NCBI GenBank assembly: GCA_025093555.1
Contig: JAIWNF010000014.1
Span: 558,001 to 622,000, forward strand
From: Circinella umbellata
Lineage: Eukaryota > Mucoromycota > Mucoromycetes > Mucorales > Lichtheimiaceae
Direction of reading: 5' to 3'
Length of the DNA stretch: 64,000 nt
Positions 1 through 16,288 of the stretch are shown in pieces. Under the pieces are notes generated by a model that saw nothing but the letters and a program-made list of their open reading frames with translations, was not told where the DNA came from and searched no databases. Each line of letters starts with the position of its first letter. The first letter of the stretch is position 1. Both the position numbers and the translations under genes were made by a program.

Positions 1-816
1 TATAGTATACATAACATAATTAATAATTTGATGCCACTGTTGACAGATAATTTCAGTTATTTGGTATTTCATATACTGTGTATCTATGTGTAAAAGAAGG
101 AAGATAGGAGGGTGACACAATAGCACATTTGTTTAATACACACACACAATTATTCTGTCACTGTAAAAGGCATTTACTGATTCCTTTTAAGTAGAAAACT
201 CCTGTGAAATTTTCAAACCTTCTTTCTTCAACCCCTGTGTATTCTTTGCAGGTACCTTATTTTTTCACCCCGTGAAATTTATAACCTATTTTGAAATGGC
301 CGAGTTTATACATGGCATTGCGCAGAATTTTTTTTATACTTTTACATGCGTTGGCATAGGTGGACCTTACAATGGGATTTTTCTTTTGGAGTCTTAAAAA
401 TAATGCATTGCATTTGTGTGTATGTATATATATCTCACCCATATATACACTCAATTGTATACAAGATCCCTGCTAAGTTGAACCGATGAGGGGAGGGTAA
501 AGGGTGAATAGAGATTAATTGAATATAAAACACTTTAATAAATGTGTTGTACTTGGAGAAACCCTAATAATGGAATCTAATGAAGTAACGCGCTCTTGAA
601 GTTTGCTACCTCCGCTCCAAAATTACAGACGATAATGAATCCTCGGGGCAGCTATACCACACTTTTCTTTTCTCAAACAAGCAACCAACTGCCTTTTTCC
701 TCATTTGAGTTCATCGTTCCTTTTCTTTTTTTTTCTTTCTTCTTCTACTTTCCTTTTTTTTTTATTCTTCCTCACTTCCTCCTTTTTCCACATTTGTCTA
801 AATTCCTACTTTATTA
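1..816. other. Upstream non-coding region of the first gene
   Basis: No convincing gene is seen. The sequence has a short CA run near 139-148, a telobox-like AAACCCTAA at 559-567, and a strong pyrimidine tract at about 712-800 that ends just before the ATG at 817. Such CT-rich tracts recur before other genes in this window (before 10,644 and 13,226), so this probably belongs to the promoter or 5' UTR. The telobox role is a guess by analogy with other fungal promoters. Confidence 0.5.
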
Positions 817-3800
817 ATGTCGTCTACGAAAGGTCTTAAGGAAAAGTCGTCGTCCACAAAGTTTTGGAAGAAATTCAGCTTAAATAAGAAGTCATCAGGT
901 AAAAACCGATTCAAGGCTAAAGCATTTCTTTTTTTTTTTGCGTGTGTCAATTTCAGAATTTTGTTTTTTAATTGAATCATTAACTTTTGTTATTGTCATG
1001 GTGAATAAATAACCTTTTAGTGACAATATCAGAACAACAACACGTTTCGTCAACACCTATTCACGACGTTGCCGATGACAGGTCCGTCAAAAGTAAACGA
1101 CTTAGGTAATAAAAAAATTTATGAGAAGTTCAAGACTTTATTTATTTATTATGGCTAACACAACGAAATTCAACAAAGCGGGTTTCTACCACACAAACGC
1201 CAAAGTATTGGGTCACTTCGTAAACGCCAAAGCATCAGTAATAGTAATAATTACTATCAACAGCAGGAACCCCTTCCACCTGCTGTGCCTGATAATAATA
1301 TCGCTGTTGCTCAGCAACAACATAGACATCAACTAGTGTCATCGCAACCACCATCCTTGACAGACACTTCTGCTGCGACCGTGGCACTTTCGGTCAAGGA
1401 ACCAGGTAGCATGGACCATGTGATAACTAATTCGCCAGGAGATGGTAATTAAAAGCATTAAATTTTATTATTTTAGAAAGTGACCCGTGTTTAACCCATT
1501 CTTGGATATATAGCATCTCACGACCTCGGATCGACGGTTGATAGTCCCGTCCCAACTTCGGTTGATACTGCTAATATAAGTGAGTAATGTATAAACAAAA
1601 AAAAAAGAACTTTTTTTTTTCGCATTATAACTATTTTTTTTTTCATTGTTCTTATATATTAAATAATTTATTAATAATTATTATTATACCGTTACATTGG
1701 TAGATAATAAAAAAATACAAGCGCAGCATCAATCGGAACCCCAGTCTGAACTAACTACTACAGCCACAACGACATCAATTCAATCGAATTCAGCTTCTAG
1801 ATTAAAATCGCCTGATTCACGATCAACTCGTCCTCGATATACCTCAAACCCAACCAACAAACCGCCAACTGCTAGTCGTTTAGCTGCACCCTCAACAACT
1901 TTTCCACCGAAAAAGGAAACACCTGTATCGTCGACCTCTGGCAATAAGAAATCAACTCTTGCACAACATAGTAATTCTTCCAGTGATCGTTTACCACGCC
2001 CAACACACAGCAAGAGCACTCAGTCAATACGTTCTACATCTTCATCAAGCTCACCATCATCTTCGACAAGTACTTCTTCACATACCAATAACATAAATAC
2101 AAATAATAATAATGCATCAGCAAATAAAACAGCCAGTACTGGTTCCCGACTCCGTAAACCATCTCAAATCCCCGGGAAGTCTACATTACCCCAACTTCGT
2201 GCTCAAGAAACAGCAACAAAAAGCAGCAGCAACAGTAACAACAGAAATGATACTCTTAATGTAATCAAAAAAAAGAAAAGCTCTGCAAGCATTGCAAGCA
2301 GCATCAAAATCACCTCTTCAAAGAGTAGTCGAAGTACAGACACAATTGATAGTAAATCTAGTGATCCTGAACAAATCATTCGACAATTGAAGGAAGATTT
2401 AGAAAAAGAGCGTTCTGTAATCAAAGTCTTACAAGGCCAGAAAGAAGGTATAAATGTAGTCTCTTTTTTTTTATATATTTCTTCAAGAAAACAAGAAAAT
2501 TCATGCAACAGCTACTGACACATAATACATAAATACATTTTATAATAGCCGTCGCGAAAGATCTTGATTATTTCAGCCAAATGATGGATGAATTAATGGA
2601 AGAAAAAGAACAATTACAGCAAAAATATGATGAAGAAAAGGTATTATAATGATATACATCATACTTTTATTTTCTTTTTCTCTTCTCCAGACCCCCAACA
2701 TATAGTTATTGTATAACCTCAGATATTAATTGTGTAACAATCTGATATATAATTATAACAGCAAAACAATAAGCATAGAGAAGAAGATCTCAATGAATTA
2801 TTGAATAAACTAAAGTCTAGTAACGAAAATGCCAGGTAATATATTATATCTGTGAGTGAATATTAAAAAAAAAACATTCGTCTGACCACTATATTTTATG
2901 ATTAACGTGAAATAGAGACCGATCCTTTGAAGCAGACCAATGGAAAATGGATTTAGAGGTTAGTTTGACAATTACACTAATACAGAAATAATTGTTTAAA
3001 TTTCTATGTGTGCGGTGTGTAACTTAATATATAAATATTATTATTTAGAAAATTCGTGAAGAAGCCCGTGGAGAACAAGATGGTTTGAGAGCTCAAGTAA
3101 AGGATAAAAATAAAGAAATTAAGCGACTTCGCGTAAGTTGTTTTTTCTTTTCTTTATAATTGTTGAATGCATGTACACAAATCAAACAGCAATAATCTTA
3201 TTCGCTTTATTATTTTAGTCCGAACTTTCCAATGCCAACGATCAAATCTCAACACTTAAAAAAACTATGGATTCATTTATCCAAGCACAATATAAGGTCT
3301 CAAAAGAAAGTACCAATAGCGATCATAATATCAATTCTTCTCAACCAATCGAAACACCCACTGCCTCACCTAATATTCAACATGCAAACATACCAAATCG
3401 GTACACTGTACACGATGATGCACCACAAAGCGACCACCCACAGTCACCCGTTCCAGATTCACATTTTAATAATACATCTATGCCACCTAGCCCAACAACC
3501 ACTCAATATCAAACAGCAATGTCACCATCCGTCCCTATTAAGACCAGCCTGTATAATGATTATGAAAAAAATAATAGTACATACAATACACCACAATCAT
3601 CTTTCAATAGTCAAGCAACTACAACTAGCCCTAATGAAGAGTTAGATCGTCAATTGCGTAAATTGACAAAGGAAAAGGAAAAGGTACAAAAAAAAAGAAT
3701 GGTATCAAATCTTAAAAAAAGAAAGTTTTATTTATTCATTATCATTTTATGTAGTTACAATCTGATTATAGTAAAATTCCTCTTTCTGGTGGCGGTCCAA

Positions 3801-3892
3801 TGTCTCGTAGAAGAGTAGAAGAACTTGAAGATATGCTTGATGAAATCGATTCTCAGCTCAGTAAGGTCAAGCAAAAAATCAAGCGTTCGTAA
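817..3892 (+). CDS. Serine-rich coiled-coil protein with SxIP motifs (possible microtubule plus-end binder)
   Basis: I do not recognise a named family. The eleven-exon model is 817-898, 1021-1105, 1179-1444, 1514-1579, 1704-2447, 2549-2640, 2762-2835, 2916-2958, 3049-3132, 3219-3683 and 3755-3892. It stays in phase throughout and gives 712 residues ending in TAA. The first half is low-complexity and rich in Ser, Thr, Asn and basic residues. Residues about 385-545 are charged heptad-like coiled coil, followed by a Pro/Ser/Gln spacer and a second short coil at the C-terminus. Two S-x-I-P tetrapeptides occur: SQIP (about 320-323, with Lys/Arg nearby) and SKIP (about 673-676). SxIP in a basic, serine-rich context is the known EB1-binding signature, so a microtubule plus-end role is inferred. 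Alternatives are a septum, spindle-pole or endocytic scaffold. The gene is sound; the function is tentative. Confidence 0.8.
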
Positions 3893-4394
3893 AAAAAAAA
3901 AAGTAATATTTATATATACAACAATCATACCACTCATTCATTCATACATTCATTTTTTTATGGTTAATTGTCTTACAAACCATCAATTAAACACAAACAT
4001 TTCACTTTCACATTCTCATTTACAGATCCTTTATTATTATATTTTGACAGATTATCTAGTATTATTATATATTATTTTCATATATTATCATTATCCCCTT
4101 TATATTTGCACACACAAAACCTTTCTACATTTCACCCAAAAAACCAAATCAATCTCAACACACTCAAATATCTTTAATTGAAAAAAAATAACAATCCAAA
4201 TTCATATATGTTATACATATCAATATAATCCTTTTTTTGCTCCATTAAAAGTTATATCATTATATATATACAACAAATGTGTATATACATATAAGTTTTT
4301 TTTTCCCGACATTTCAAACAAAAAAAGACATTTATTAAAAGTAAGAATCACAACGGCGGGGGAAGGGTGTTGATAAGATGGAAATCAAACAAGT
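3893..4394. other. Convergent 3'-3' intergenic spacer
   Basis: This is an AT-rich spacer between the stop codon of the coiled-coil gene and the stop codon of uL13 on the other strand. It holds A/T runs and a TATA-repeat stretch near 4260. Short open frames here have no coding character. Confidence 0.6.
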
Positions 4395-5369
4395 TTAGTG
4401 ACCAAGAGCAGCCAAGGCAGAGTTGATGTCCTTGATGGAATCAGCCTTGGAAGCAACAGCCTTCTTTTCGACGGCAGCAAGGGCAGACTTGCGTTGGTAG
4501 TAAGCAGCAGACTTGGCCTTACGCTTTTCTTCCAACTTGGCAACAACGTCTTGGTACTTCCAACCGTATTCCTTGGAGATACGGCCAAGAGTGGTGTACT
4601 TGCGACCAGGCTTCAAACGTTGGACACGGAGGGCATCAGGGATGACAACACGCTTGACCTTGTCATAAGGTGGGGGGACACCTTCGAACAACTTGATGCG
4701 CTCAAGAGCAGCAGCACCACGAGCGGTCTTGTGAGGAATCATACCACGGATGGCCTTGTACAAGATACGCGAAGGAGCGCGGAAATGGAAAGGACCACCA
4801 CGACGAGGGTTGACACGGTTTTGCTTGTGGAGGTAAGCGTGGTACTTGACTATAATAATACATAATTATAATACGTATGACAGAATAAGAATAATGTTTA
4901 TTTTTTTGTTCTGGTTCCTCTTTGGTTCTCTTTCATTTAATCACGCATATAAACCCATATGTTTATATAATATATTTTCATGTACATAAATAGTAGTCCC
5001 TTTCATTTAAATATATAATACATACGCTTATTACGGAAGAACTCGCCGGAAACGTTGGTCTCCTCACAACGGACAACAACGACCTTTTGACCGCTAAGAG
5101 CCTGCTTGGAAACAATAGAGGCGAGACGGCCGAGAAGATGACCCTTGCCATCAATGACAACAACCTAATAAAAATATTTTATTTTTAGGTGAGAACATTA
5201 TTTTTTTTTAATTTAATTATAAAATTAAACAACAATTCGGTAAAAATAACCGCTTTTAAAAACTTTGTTGTTGCTTTTATGTTGCTGTTTTTTTTTTCTG
5301 GTACTTTTAATGGACAGCAAAGAGAAACTGTCAAATGTAAAAAAAGCTCACCTTTTCAAAAGTCGACAT
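4395..5369 (-). CDS. rpl16: Large-subunit ribosomal protein uL13 (L13a / yeast Rpl16)
   Basis: A structural protein of the cytosolic 60S subunit. Minus-strand exons are 5352-5369 (only six codons, starting MSTFEK), 5026-5164 and 4395-4849. They sum to 612 nt, 203 residues plus TAA. Family landmarks are visible: [15 protein letters not shown] at the start of exon 2, FFRNKLKYH across the second splice junction, [32 protein letters not shown], and [10 protein letters not shown] near the C-terminal half. Length matches the family (about 200). The very short first exon followed by a 187-nt intron is the 5' intron arrangement common in fungal ribosomal protein genes. Identification is certain; the start is fixed by the splice phase. 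Confidence 0.97.
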
Positions 5370-6072
5370 GTCGGTAGTGGAGCAGAAAAAAGAGAAGGTT
5401 TGCTCAGTAGCGCAAAATCCAAAGTAAAATTTTACAACGACGGAGGGTGGCTTAGTGAATTTTACAGTTGCGATAGTAAATTCTGGTCTGTGGAATAATC
5501 ATTTACCCAATGAAATTGTCAGAATATTTTTGACAATAACCAATAATCACTAATCATGATTTCTTGTAATATGGCTTCCATGGCAACACTACTAATAAGA
5601 ACCATTACTATAAAATTATTATGACATATAATATTAAATAGTAGAGAATATCACCTAAAATGTTTTACACACCAAACACTAATTTTGATTTAACTAATAT
5701 TATTTTTGGGGGTACACTATGTATATGTAATATAAACTCAATATTAAACATGTGCACACGTGAGTTTAAAACAATATAAATATTGGAACAATGGGTACGT
5801 AGTCTATTTGATCTTAATGATAATGGTAAGGAAACAGGGAAAAAAAATCATGCTCATCTAAAACCAAAAAAGAAAATGAGAATGAAAGATAGACCCAATC
5901 AATATGAAAATATATAAGATATATATATATATATATAAATAGAGAAATTTCTGTACAAGAAAGAGTGTGTGAAAGAAAAAAAGGGATGGATAAGAGGTAT
6001 ATGTGTTTATATTATTATTAAAATGTGTGATAATTAAAAGAGCAAAAAAAAAAAACTCCCCCATTCTTTTTT
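5370..6072. other. Intergenic region between uL13 and the ZIP transporter
   Basis: About 700 bp of AT-rich sequence holding the uL13 promoter (minus strand, just above 5370) and the 3' flank of the ZIP gene. A TA-repeat run lies near 5920-5935. No further gene is seen. Confidence 0.55.
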
Positions 6073-7122
6073 CTAGTGAGAATGACTAATATTGAGAAGA
6101 ATGGGTAAAAACATGCCACCTAAAATACAACCAACTTGAGAACCTCCCAATTTATCCGAATGTGAAGGTGGTTGTAATTCCTGTAATGCATGCATAGCAA
6201 CATATAAGAAGGTTCCTCCCGAGAATACCAATAATACACCTGTCCAATAAGTCAAATAAATCGAAGCCCCGGATGACGATGAAAATATATTCAATAATAT
6301 ATACGTTAAAATGGCGCCTATGGGTGCTGACATGGAAAACATCAATAAATGTCGGCGTACACTGATTCTTGATAATCCTTCTGCTAATAAAACTGTCGTC
6401 AAAGCAAATGCCGAAGGTGCTTTGTGTAGCATGATTGCCAAAAATACAACCATGGAAAGTTGTGGGTGTGATGCGGATGCGCCCAGCGCAATCCCGTCAG
6501 CTGCTGCATGAACAATAAGACCGATAGTCGGTGTCATGGATCGCGCCGTAGGTGATCGAGAACGTCCGCCAGCAGTACCTGCTACTGATGGTTGCGATGG
6601 CGATGGCGATGATGATGGATTGGTCCCTGTCGGTTCGGAAGTTGCAACTGGTTCATGAGTAGCATGAAGGTGAAGTGAACTGAGTTGGTCAACAATAAAC
6701 ATAGTTGCAAATCCAATGATAAGTGCAAGACCTATTGCTGTATGTTCTGTAGCAGTTGTATGTTCGTCATGGCTATGCGACACTTGCCGTTTATCGAAAA
6801 TGGTGGTAGGAGCGGATGTTGTAGAAAAGCTAGTGGCATTGTCACTATGCCACGATGGCTGATGTGGCTCTATTGCTGAACGATGAACAGGAATATGCGA
6901 CTCTTCGGAAATGGCAGCCTCATTGGAGCTATATAATGTTTGGATTCCTTCCGGTATAATGACGACAAGTGCTGTTCCAACAAGCAATCCGACACCAAGA
7001 GCTGTCAAATGCCTCAATTTAGATTCGGAAAGCTTTGTAGAAAGTGGTATGCATCCTGCTAAAAAACTACCGAGCAGCATGGTGATGCTCAGTAAGAGTA
7101 ACCATATGAATGGATTTATCAT
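6073..7122 (-). CDS. ZIP-family zinc transporter, ZIP9/SLC39A9 (yeast Atx2) type
   Basis: An integral membrane zinc (possibly also manganese) importer. ZIP9/Atx2 proteins act in the Golgi/secretory pathway and move metal into the cytosol. One uninterrupted 349-residue frame. The N-terminal segment has the ZIP9 order: membrane helix, GSFLAGCIPLS, LTALGVGLLVGTALVVIIPEG, then a variable His-rich loop with HSHDEH. The metal-site helices are clear: VHAAADGIALG near residue 204 and MLHKAPSAFALT near residue 231. A SGGTFLYVAMHAL segment follows, and the protein ends in the typical short tail NISHSH. Length and motif order fit ZIP9 well. The Ser/Pro-rich loop between the third and fourth helices is longer than in animal homologues. 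It is transcribed in the same direction as uL13 and the RGS gene. Confidence 0.92.
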   Translation of the reverse strand: MINPFIWLLLLSITMLLGSFLAGCIPLSTKLSESKLRHLTALGVGLLVGTALVVIIPEGIQTLYSSNEAAISEESHIPVHRSAIEPHQPSWHSDNATSFSTTSAPTTIFDKRQVSHSHDEHTTATEHTAIGLALIIGFATMFIVDQLSSLHLHATHEPVATSEPTGTNPSSSPSPSQPSVAGTAGGRSRSPTARSMTPTIGLIVHAAADGIALGASASHPQLSMVVFLAIMLHKAPSAFALTTVLLAEGLSRISVRRHLLMFSMSAPIGAILTYILLNIFSSSSGASIYLTYWTGVLLVFSGGTFLYVAMHALQELQPPSHSDKLGGSQVGCILGGMFLPILLNISHSH

Positions 7123-7398
7123 TGAAGCAAAACTTTGAATAAGTGTAAGGAGTGTGTATATACACTATTTTTTTTTTGTGCGTGTAATGTCAAAGGAAAA
7201 GGAGAGGGCGAGGTGGACTATTAGGGTTGGTTAAACAAAAATAAGAGAGGGAGGGAAAGAAAAAGGAGGGAGTGAGGTTAATAAGTGTGGGACAAATGAT
7301 AGAGGAGAGGGAAGCTGACACACAAATCATCCCGTTTCCCAAAAGCAGATCTTAACAAGCGGGTATTAAAAAGTCCTTAAAAGTAATTAAAATAAGGT
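7123..7398. other. Short purine-rich spacer upstream of the ZIP gene
   Basis: A spacer between the ZIP start codon and the stop of the next minus-strand gene. It is rich in GGAGAGGG-type purines on the plus strand, so it is pyrimidine-rich on the coding strand upstream of the ZIP ATG, matching other promoters in the window. Confidence 0.5.
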
Positions 7399-9279
7399 TT
7401 AATTCGTTATTTTATTGACATATTTTGGAAAAACACTAGCAAAAATATTCCAAAACAACTCATTCCTTGCAGGTTCAAACATGATAAGAGTCAATTGGGA
7501 CCCAGTAGTAGTGATAATTTCATCAGGCAATGGCTCAGAAAGCGGAAACTCGGTTGCTACACTCCAGCTCCACCTTGTTTTTCGTTTCATGCTACTTGTT
7601 TCTGATGGTGTATGAACTGGTAATAAAGGAGCAAGAAGTTTATTGTTGTGAGACCAAGGAGTAATCAAGTCTGTCCCAGTCATCGTCACAGTGTCATCAT
7701 CGCTGTCAGTTTGGCTTGTAACTCGTGCACTCGCAAAGAATGAATCCAGCTCATTTCGGGCACGATATGATATATTGACTTGAAGCGGAGCACCTTGTCG
7801 GATGTAGGTATCATAAAACTTGGCAAAATCCTCTAAAAGTGGCGAGTAGATGGGCGAGACTAGTAGATTGTCATCCTTTTCAATACTTGAGGCGTCAATG
7901 TTATCAAGGGGTTGAAAGTCTACCAAAGTAGATGCAGATGAATAGTAACGTCGTGTAAATCGTTTCACTACACGTCCGTATTTTTGGTATTGTAATCGAT
8001 CGACGAGTTTCAAGTATTCCTTGTAAGCTAGTACATTTTCTGAACTGAAATCTCGCACCGCCAACTCTATCAATTGCTTGGTGGTTTCTGCATCACGTAA
8101 TAATTGTTCTAACGTTTCTGGTGTTTGAGACAACATAGGTCCATCATTATTAGCTCCTCGAGGGCTGTGTATTACTCCTGGGACATTGCTGTGGTGGCTA
8201 CTGTGGTCGTCCCTTCGAAAATGCAATATGCAGAAGAACCGATTTGGAACTAGTTTCCAGATCGGATAGACAATAGAAGTGATATGACCCACGGTGGTGA
8301 GAAATGCAAGCCAATTGCGAGGGGCAAAAAATCGATTGTAGTAACTACCGCTGGGCGAGCGAATAGCTAGACCGTTGATCTCGTGGTACCATACTGAAGT
8401 TAGTATACAACAGAAAATGCCTGTAACAGCGTCAATTAAGATTTCGTTGCGTATACCGTGTAAATCCTTGTATCGACGTGAACGCCAAATAACGCATGGA
8501 GTAACAACCAACAAAAAGAATCCGACAAACCCCAAAAGAAGAAAAACACCCCATCGCACTTGACAATCATCCATTCGCCATTCGGTAAGACCACATACTA
8601 TTGCCATGATAAAAAATAGCAAGAGGTAGACAGAAAGTGGTCGCACCATGCGAATTGATTTACAATCCTTGTGGTGCATTAACCATTGATATTCTGAATC
8701 TTCAATTACTAGCTGTTCTTGTTCAACGTTGTCTTGAATGGAACCATATCGAGTCTTGAGCATATTAAGCCTCAATAAAAAATATAACCTATACGAACGC
8801 CAACAGAGTGCGAAAATCCATGTGTAAAAACCAAGAAGAACGCCCCATAGATACATTTCGCATGTACCAGCTCCATAGTAAGATTGTGATAAAAAGACGG
8901 CCGTGCTAAAAACCAGATGACCAACTGCTCCAAGAACTGTTCCAACAATACTACGTCGCTGAAGTGATGTACGTTTCCACTGACGGTAAAGGCTCTGATG
9001 ACTTGGTGATTCAGGTATTGGAAGAGTAAGTAAGCTATCGTTGGAACCACGTGCAAGATTAACGAAGATAGCTGTTGTCACGACAATAAATGCAAAGTTA
9101 ACACAGGTCGCGGCGAAATAGATTTTACAAGCACGGATCTTGGAGCGATCGAGCATGCATAGATTATAGGGATCATTGTAAGTACTATATATTTCTTTAA
9201 TTGTTTGTTCGTCGTTACAGTCTGGCGACTGTGAAAAGAACCCAATCATGATATCTTCATCTTTTGTTTTTTTCTTCAA
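7399..9279 (-). CDS. Seven-transmembrane RGS-domain protein (GPCR-RGS type)
   Basis: A probable plasma-membrane regulator of heterotrimeric G-protein signalling: RGS domains accelerate GTP hydrolysis on G-alpha. A single 626-residue frame. Hydrophobic helices fall at about residues 52-75, 108-132, 140-160, 216-237, 246-268, 285-305 and 326-345, giving seven membrane spans. The cytoplasmic half starts with an RGS helical region (LEQLLRDAETTKQLIELAVRD, then ENVLAYKEYLKLVDRLQ), continues through LLEDFAKFYDTYIRQGAPLQ and ISYRARNELDSF, and ends with FEPARNELFWNIFASVFPKY. This layout matches fungal GPCR-RGS proteins (GprK-like) and plant RGS1. The RGS domain is interrupted by about 100 low-complexity residues. 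A second in-frame Met at residue 11 is possible as the start. It is divergent from the orphan at 9598, with which it shares a 318-bp promoter region. Confidence 0.82.
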   Translation of the reverse strand: MKKKTKDEDIMIGFFSQSPDCNDEQTIKEIYSTYNDPYNLCMLDRSKIRACKIYFAATCVNFAFIVVTTAIFVNLARGSNDSLLTLPIPESPSHQSLYRQWKRTSLQRRSIVGTVLGAVGHLVFSTAVFLSQSYYGAGTCEMYLWGVLLGFYTWIFALCWRSYRLYFLLRLNMLKTRYGSIQDNVEQEQLVIEDSEYQWLMHHKDCKSIRMVRPLSVYLLLFFIMAIVCGLTEWRMDDCQVRWGVFLLLGFVGFFLLVVTPCVIWRSRRYKDLHGIRNEILIDAVTGIFCCILTSVWYHEINGLAIRSPSGSYYNRFFAPRNWLAFLTTVGHITSIVYPIWKLVPNRFFCILHFRRDDHSSHHSNVPGVIHSPRGANNDGPMLSQTPETLEQLLRDAETTKQLIELAVRDFSSENVLAYKEYLKLVDRLQYQKYGRVVKRFTRRYYSSASTLVDFQPLDNIDASSIEKDDNLLVSPIYSPLLEDFAKFYDTYIRQGAPLQVNISYRARNELDSFFASARVTSQTDSDDDTVTMTGTDLITPWSHNNKLLAPLLPVHTPSETSSMKRKTRWSWSVATEFPLSEPLPDEIITTTGSQLTLIMFEPARNELFWNIFASVFPKYVNKITN

Positions 9280-9597
9280 AGTAAAGTTAAATTTAAAAGT
9301 GGTGTTTGCTTTTTCTCAAAGAATTACAATGAGAGAAGGAAGAAAAAAAGGAAAAGAACAAACAATAATACACATAACCCATAAAAATGATATATAAATC
9401 CGTACAGTTTGAAACATCCGGGCTTGTTTTACTTATGAAACACTAACCTATTAAATCGTGATTGCGACGCGCCGAGTCACGCTTTTTATTGGGTAGAAGT
9501 TCCCTTTGTCAAAAAATACGAAATCACTTGTTTTTTCTTTTGAAGAATAAATAAATATATCGTACTCATTCAACCCTTCATTTCCAATATTAAACAA
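9280..9597. promoter_or_regulatory. Bidirectional promoter region (RGS gene / orphan gene)
   Basis: The 318-bp region separates two divergent start codons. It contains GAGTCA at about 9474-9479 (the TGACTC Gcn4/Cpc1-type core on the minus strand), and an inverted CCAAT (ATTGG) about 10 bp away. Both are matches to known motifs only; no functional evidence is available. Confidence 0.35.
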
Positions 9598-10218
9598 ATG
9601 ACAGCAACGCCACCAGATGTTGTAATTACACAGTATGAATTAAAATGTCAAAGTGATGCAGGGAAGAAATTGTCAACAAGTCAAATAAAAAATGGAATTA
9701 TCAACGAGATTCAGATTAACAGAAACTATACAGCAGCTGAAGAACTTTTTCAAGATTTATTAGCGAACTTGACAGCCAAAAAAGTTACGTATGAACAACT
9801 AAAGCAGGAGCATCAAAAAGCGTTTCGATATCGGGAGGTTGATGTTGCCAACTTCCAACGATCTATTGCTAAAATTGTGCAACAAGCACCTAATCCACCG
9901 AAAGCATTACATTATGCGAACTTTTTGCTTAAAGAGGTTGATCCACCGCTACGCGATGAAAAGATTGAAAACACGGTATTAATTCACTTGATCAAACTAT
10001 ATTCTAGACATGGAGGCGATTATCTTGATAAAGGATTGGATTTTGTGAAGATCGGCGTTGAACGTGAATTGGCTCGAACTCCAAAAACGTCAAGGCCAAT
10101 GCATTATTTACCAGAAAATGCTTTTGAAGTGACCTGTACACCAATATTAAGATACCATCAAATGAAATTTTCGAGAAATGGATTATCACTTGAATCATGG
10201 CAACCAAAAACTTTTTAA
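9598..10218 (+). CDS. Conserved-looking orphan protein, 206 aa
   Basis: I do not recognise this protein. It is a single uninterrupted frame with an ATG in the context ACAAATGAC and a stop TAA, preceded by a normal promoter spacer. The sequence is soluble, without signal peptide or membrane helix. It is mainly helical: AAEELFQDLLANLTAKK, YEQLKQEHQKAF, FQRSIAKIVQQAP and KALHYANFLLKEVDPPL look like successive amphipathic helices. That suggests an alpha-solenoid or helical-repeat fold. The C-terminal 40 residues are less regular. Codon usage and AT content match the neighbours. It could be a partner-binding adaptor, but nothing in the sequence identifies a reaction. Confidence 0.75.
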   Translation: MTATPPDVVITQYELKCQSDAGKKLSTSQIKNGIINEIQINRNYTAAEELFQDLLANLTAKKVTYEQLKQEHQKAFRYREVDVANFQRSIAKIVQQAPNPPKALHYANFLLKEVDPPLRDEKIENTVLIHLIKLYSRHGGDYLDKGLDFVKIGVERELARTPKTSRPMHYLPENAFEVTCTPILRYHQMKFSRNGLSLESWQPKTF

Positions 10219-10643
10219 AACTTTATTTTTCTTGTTCTCTACCTAAACATATCTTTCCCTCTTACTTGTTCTCTCTCACTTTCTTTCGTTTTTTCTTGCT
10301 GCTTTGTCTTTCTTCTCTTCTTCTATTTATTCTTAAAAAAAATGCATGTCAACCGCGTGTATATATTAGATGTGCAATTTTTGTATAAATTAAAAAAAAA
10401 TATATCCTGCTTGTTGTATTCATTGTCTTACACTTTAATTCAAAGGCAGACGTATGTACACTTATCAAAAACAGCATTCAGATCTTAAAACTCTGTTATT
10501 GGATGGCGGAGAATTTGGTCACCACATTCACCAGACAGCGCCACTTTTTTCTTTTACATGTTTTCCCACGACCTCGTCCTGTAATTTTTCTCCTTTCTTT
10601 CTTCTCCAGCACACTTTTCTTTTTTTATCTTTTTTCCTACAAA
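10219..10643. other. Intergenic region and CBS promoter
   Basis: The 3' flank of the orphan gene followed by the promoter of the CBS gene. Pyrimidine-rich tracts at about 10,235-10,330 and 10,545-10,640 lead up to the CBS start codon. The ORFs here are an artefact of the CT-rich composition. Confidence 0.55.
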
Positions 10644-12567
<1,924 letters not shown>

Positions 12568-13225
12568 ATAAATGATAAACAAAAAAAGTATATATAAATA
12601 ATCCCCTCCTTCGTTTTTTTTTAGCGTGTGCGCATAATCAATAATAACAATATATGTGTGGGATTTATGTGTTGAAAAAACAATACTTTGTAATTAAATA
12701 ATATTAAAAAAAAAACTTTGCATGTGATGGAATAACTTGTATAAAAAGTCATCAACGGACATTATTATTATCATTATTGTTATTATTTATATATTTATCT
12801 AATATACAGCCTGTCTCCTTGGACATGTCTCTTCTCTTTTTTCTCTATTATCATGAAAATTAATTGCATAATTTCAATTCGAGATATTATATGATTGGCC
12901 TTTTTCGTTATTATTATCATTAACCACTTTTGACTCGCTCCCCCTTTCCTTCACTCGCTCCTTGTTTTTCACCACATGAAATTCATTTCTGACCCTTCTT
13001 TTTTTTATTATCTATTAATCTTCACCCCTTTCTTTCCTTTTCTCTATTTTTTCCTGAACACAATCATTGGCTACTTCATCTATAATTGTTCTAACGCCAT
13101 TTTTTAGTATATAAAATACAAATATAAATTTAAACAAATATTGCGGAGAACAGAGAAAGATACTTCACCTTTTTCTTTTTCTTAGCATACATCCCCTTCT
13201 CATTTTTTGAATTATACGTATCCAG
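12568..13225. other. Intergenic region and kinase promoter
   Basis: 658 bp of AT-rich sequence with CT-rich stretches at about 12,935-13,060, including two CACTCGCTCC/GACTCGCTCC copies (about 12,930 and 12,950). A final pyrimidine run lies near 13,170-13,200 just upstream of the kinase ATG. No gene is seen. Confidence 0.5.
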
Positions 13226-16053
<2,828 letters not shown>

Positions 16054-16288
16054 TATACTGTGAATCCATCATTTATAATCCCTGTTTTTTTTCATTATCT
16101 TATTTATATGTTTTAAAAAAAAAGTGCACACACCATTAAAAAAGAATCTCAATACTATTACAAATATTATAGTTTTTCGTTCATTTTTTTTAGCAAAAGG
16201 AACAAAATTTACAATTGTAGGTATATTATATACAAAATAAGAAAAACAGAACACAAGAAAAAAATTAAGTGGGAAAGAAGGAGGATTA

